From Corylus avellana (Eukaryota > Streptophyta > Magnoliopsida > Fagales > Betulaceae), in NCBI RefSeq assembly GCF_901000735.1, contig NC_081547.1:10647156-10711155 (forward strand): a stretch of DNA of 64,000 nucleotides. The letters run 5' to 3'. Each line of letters begins with the position of its first letter. Positions within the stretch are counted from its first letter, which is position 1. The notes beneath the pieces are model-generated. The model searched no databases and was not told where the DNA came from. It saw only the letters and a list, made by a program, of their open reading frames with translations. The translations under genes and the position numbers were made by a program. Positions 61,201 to 64,000 of the stretch are shown one piece after another.

Positions 61201-62852
61201 ATTTTCAACCGTGTTAGCTTTAGCTTGGGTTATGCCTAAAAGAGTAGTAGATCTTCTCGCTTGTTGAAGAGGGTTGTGCAGTAACCCTCAGAGTGCAACA
61301 GCTTGGAAGATAGTTCTTGATTGCCTTTTTTGGTGTCTTTGAAGGGAAAGAAATTATAGAAGTTTTGAAGACCGCAAAAGGACGGTGGTGGAACTAAAGT
61401 CTTTCTTTCTCAAAACTCTTTTTGACTAGACAGTGGCTTTAGATCTGAATGTGCTTAGTTTTCATGATTTTTTTAACCTTCTTTTTCTTTCTAGCTAGGT
61501 GTCTATCTGGTAAACATCTTGTATTCTTGGATTGCGCCCTTTGCACTTTTCTATGATATCTCGTTTACTTCTAAAAAAAATACACAATTAGCTGGTATAA
61601 CATCAAACCATTCTAGACTAGTAATTTACGCATGTCAAATTTTCCTGAGCAAAGATATATAACATTTTTTTTAGAGCATGTCTATAGTAAACAAATAAAT
61701 GAAAAAGTTCACCATATATCCATGTGAACTAAAGAAGATGTTACAAATTTACCGTTCTTAATGAGGTTGATTCTTGCTCTCTCCAAGATCTCGCAAATAT
61801 TGCGCGTAGATCAGAAGTCCAGCCAAAAAAGCCCTTCCATTCATTGTAGATACACTGCATAACATATAAATCACAAAGTCAATACAAGAGTTCTTTCATA
61901 ACTCAGCTAATGTTAGTGTACCAACTAGATAGAATGGACACAAAAACCAATGGAAAATTGTAAAGCTATACTCCTTTAAGCAATCGAGAAGTTCGTTGCT
62001 GTCAATCTAAAATGTAAGTAAAAACAGTTTCTTGCTGAGGAGTTCTTCATTTTTCAATATTGACAGGCAAAAACTACAGAAACGATAGCTTCATGATCAC
62101 AATATCATTTTTTCTTTTCTTTTCGCCTCAATTTTCTTTCTATGCTTTCCCAAAAACCAAACAGATCATTAAATTAAGAAAAATAAAAAATTCAGAATCA
62201 GCACAATTGACAAACTTCAAAAATTTAATCAGTAGTATCCAAGGAAGAGAACAGTTTTCAAGTTTTACGCCTCTACAACACCGCTTAAGTAGAAAATCTT
62301 AGCCCCCAAAACAAGAAAATTCTTATAAATTGCCGTGTTTCCCTTCCTATTTCCACACTTTCTCGACAACCAAACTCAGAATCAAGTAAAATTTCACAAA
62401 CAGAAGCGCGAATAAACAACAATTTCTCAGCAACCAAACACAGTTTATAGATTCTCTTTTAGCAGTTACAATAAGAAACGCACCGTTTGAGTCCTTTGAA
62501 CGATAACGGCTTTGTCTCCGGACTCCTGTGAGACCAAGACATTGGGCTTGAAGCTCTTCCAGTTGAGATCGACGGCGGATTTGGCCTCAACGGTGCCGCG
62601 GACGACGACAATCATTTGATCGGACTGCTGTGACGGGCCGGAGGAGGAGTCTTCGACAGGCAGGATTGAGCGGAGGTCCGAGACTTCGAGCGATGGAGCC
62701 CTGCGGATTTTGCGGAGAGCGGACGACGTGGCGGTGAACTTGAGAACGGAGCGCGCGGCGGCGTAGGCCAAGGCCATGCCCAAAACGGCGCCATCTAAGG
62801 AGAGCGCTAGTTGGGACAGGAGGGACACGAGGGCTTGCTCGTGCGAAGACAT
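56205..62852 (-). CDS. SPL2: SPL2-like RING E3 ubiquitin ligase (SP1/MUL1 family), 6 exons
   Basis: Minus strand; exons 62852-62484, 61854-61753, 57879-57709, 57538-57417, 56941-56822 and 56499-56205. All introns are GT-AG and phases agree, giving 392 residues; the Arabidopsis SPL2 protein is of similar length. The N-terminus ([20 protein letters not shown]...) has a membrane helix at about 16-38. Then comes the GIDE/MUL1-type intermembrane region ([60 protein letters not shown]). A second helix at about 273-294 follows, and a C-terminal C3HC4 RING with C340, C343, CGH and CPVC (C376, C379). By family it sits in an organelle outer membrane, with the RING in the cytosol, and ubiquitinates organelle surface proteins; SP1 acts on chloroplast TOC components. 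The gene looks intact. Its second intron (57880-61752) holds a LINE, a SINE and microsatellites. Confidence 0.92.
58183..58224. repeat. (TC)n(TA)n microsatellite in the SPL2 intron
   Basis: A run of CT units is followed by TA units, with an (AC)n run at about 58231-58243 close by. The 133-residue plus-strand frame across it is a repeat artefact. Confidence 0.9.
58700..58820 (+). mobile_element. tRNA-derived SINE with 17-bp target duplication
   Basis: A-box-like GGATAGCTCAATCAACTAGG and B-box-like AATTCGAATCTCC in the right order and spacing for a tRNA-type Pol III promoter, ending in an A-rich tail. AGATATCAGTTTTTGAG (58683-58699) and AGATAACAGTTTTTGAG (58821-58837) are flanking direct repeats with one mismatch. 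It is 121 bp long, in the SPL2 intron and antisense to the gene. Confidence 0.85.
59290..61580 (+). pseudogene. Degenerate L1-type LINE in the SPL2 intron
   Basis: Plus-strand remnants in order. Endonuclease piece [12 protein letters not shown] near 59520 (the GDFNV..FPSE motif). SRIDRF near 59690, with a TGA where a tryptophan is expected in GGTFTWS. A linker with [20 protein letters not shown] near 60145-60210. Reverse transcriptase at 60236-61060 with [26 protein letters not shown]-type [31 protein letters not shown] and [10 protein letters not shown]. Then a frameshift, a deletion removing the YADD region, and the C-terminal tail ([20 protein letters not shown] near 61340-61400). It ends with a TGCGCCCTTTGCACTTTT-type 3' end and a short A run at 61573-61580. 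The left limit is approximate. It cannot be active. Confidence 0.85.
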
Positions 62853-63125
62853 CGTCAGTTGTTAGGGAGGTTACATTCGATCGGCGCACGTGGAGAAAAT
62901 TTGCAGGGATGAGGAGCTGGCTTAAAGTACTGGAATTGGGAAATTGGGAGGAGGGAGTGTTTGGTCAATTCAGTGGATAATTGTGGGCTTTGACGTAGTT
63001 TGCTTGTTGTCTTTTCACTCTTTTGTTTTGTGGCGACTTCAGACGTGGCTTTTTCCCACTGAAAATTGAAAACCAGTGAATGAAGCCACCACAACCACAA
63101 GGCCATAAGGGTGAGTTATGTCGGT
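62853..63125 (-). promoter_or_regulatory. Upstream region of the SPL2-like gene
   Basis: Immediately 5' of the SPL2 start on the minus strand. Minus-strand frames here (62587-62889, 62855-63106) are shadows or chance. No TATA box was confidently placed. Confidence 0.4.
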
Positions 63126-63140
63126 TACACATTCGTTTCT

Positions 63141-63238
63141 TTTTTTTTTTATTACACAAGAGAAGAGAGGAAGATTCAAACTAGCGACCATTGCTTCATT
63201 AGGCGTGGTCCTAGTCGATTGAACTACCTCTTAGGGAC
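63141..63238 (-). mobile_element. tRNA-derived SINE, same family, minus strand
   Basis: On the minus strand, AGAGGTAGTTCAATCGACTA (A box) and CTAGTTTGAATCTTCC (B box), then an A-rich tail. The phrase GGACCACGCCT is shared with the copy at 58700. TACACATTCGTTTCT flanks it at 63126-63140 and 63239-63253 as a perfect target duplication. Confidence 0.85.
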
Positions 63239-63359
63239 TACACATTCGTTTCTTGTTTATTTCCTTTGTAAATTATTCACGATGAATTTGCCTATTTTTT
63301 ATGTGAAAATGAACAAAAAATTAATTAAATATTAAAAATATATATATATATTTTTAATT

Positions 63360-63437
63360 TATAAGGCGTAGTTCTTAGACGATTAAGCTACCCCTTCATA
63401 AGGCATGGCCCCCAGCCAATTGAACTATTTCTTGTAG
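63360..63437 (-). mobile_element. Remnant with two SINE head sequences in tandem
   Basis: On the minus strand the A-box region occurs twice: ATAGTTCAATTGGCTGGGGG with CCATGCCTT, then GTAGCTTAATCGTCTAAGAA with CTACGCCTT. The B box is missing. Looks like decayed or nested copies of the same SINE family. Confidence 0.6.
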
Positions 63438-63759
63438 ACAATTTGATGAGGGTTTGACACTGCATTCTTATCGATAAAAATGTAATTTCAAATCAAATCG
63501 TAAAAAATGTACCAATTTGATAGTGTAATTTTTAAAAAATTACAATTTGAAAAGGTAAAAATTACACTTTGTTTCTCCACGTCTTCGGTGTATTGAAGAC
63601 CACCAAAAGTTATTCGTAATCTAAAATCCTATTTCTACCCAACGACTCTTCTCCAAACATGTACGTGTTCCCATACCATTGTAGTTTTATATGTGCATGG
63701 GATCTCACATTGTAACTTCTGGATATGGATAGTACCGATTAAAATATGTTTTTTTTTTA

Positions 63760-64000
63760 GGGAAAACTTCACTTTTAATCCCCTAAACTTTTACACGATT
63801 TGATAAACCTCTTATAAACTTTTAAATCCCTCAATTTGGACCTCTGAACTTCCAATTGCTCTCAATGTAAACCCTTCCATCAATTTTAGTTGTTAAAAAT
63901 ACCAAAAAAATCAAAATATCCCTGATTTTCATTTTTTGTTAAATAAAAAAAAGCGTTTTGAAATTAAGGGTAAAGTTGAAATTTTATACAAAAGTCAAAG
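63760..64000. mobile_element. MITE of the AACTTCACTTT family, cut by the window end
   Basis: Starts GGGAAAACTTCACTTTTAAT. It continues with 'ACACGATTTGATAAACCTCT', 'CTTCCAATTGCTCTCAATG' and 'AAAATATCCCTGATTTTC', closely following 12955-13130. The right arm lies outside the window. Confidence 0.7.

Noticed and set aside
1..64000. CRISPR arrays, bacterial operons, functional tRNA or rRNA genes
   Set aside because: Nothing of the kind was seen. The tRNA-like sequences are SINE heads, and the organism is clearly a plant.

Overview
The window looks like nuclear DNA of a woody eudicot, probably a rosid. It is AT-rich and intron-bearing, full of plant transposon types (Ty1-copia, Ty3-gypsy, CACTA, hAT-like, Mutator-like MITEs, L1-type LINE, tRNA-like SINEs), and its gene families are plant-specific (GRF, NSP1-type GRAS, SP1/SPL2-type RING ligase). 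The species cannot be fixed from sequence alone.

Layout. 0.4-5.8 kb: a short proline-rich membrane protein gene (5287-5829, +) whose 5' flank is duplicated about 3 kb upstream without the coding part. 5.8-8.9 kb: intergenic. 8.9-27.1 kb: two copies of a repeat-rich block of about 9 kb lying on either side of a 100-N gap. 27.3-28.5 kb: a complete three-exon growth-regulating factor gene (GRF5/6-like, minus strand) with its miR396 site. 29-41 kb: transposon remnants, including a long inverted repeat (1.4 kb arms, 43 bp spacer) and an LTR-like block studded with GAACGTTCG-type motifs. 41.3-43.0 kb: an NSP1-like GRAS gene broken near its 3' end. 46.3 kb: a second 100-N gap. 46.4-51.1 kb: the 3' part of an LTR retrotransposon (antisense ORF, polypurine tract, 1.8 kb LTR), whose LTR ends inside a second copy of the NSP1 coding sequence. 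51.1-55.2 kb: second copy of the NSP1 3' half and its downstream sequence. 56.2-62.9 kb: a six-exon SPL2-like RING E3 ligase gene (minus strand) with a degenerate LINE and a SINE in its 3.9 kb third-exon-proximal intron. The right end holds SINEs and a truncated MITE.

Main interpretation. Both large duplications run exactly up to the gaps: the first copy stops at the left edge of the Ns, and (for the first pair) the second copy starts at the right edge. That is the signature of overlapping contigs or unmerged haplotypes laid end to end, so both are more likely false duplications than real tandem ones. Read this way, the second pair shows two alleles of NSP1: one without and one with an LTR-retrotransposon insertion. 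Both alleles share a one-base frameshift and a downstream stop that remove the C-terminal SAW part of the GRAS domain.

The recognisable genes are not an operon or a pathway cluster; they are independent plant genes (development, symbiosis/strigolactone signalling, organelle protein turnover, cell surface).
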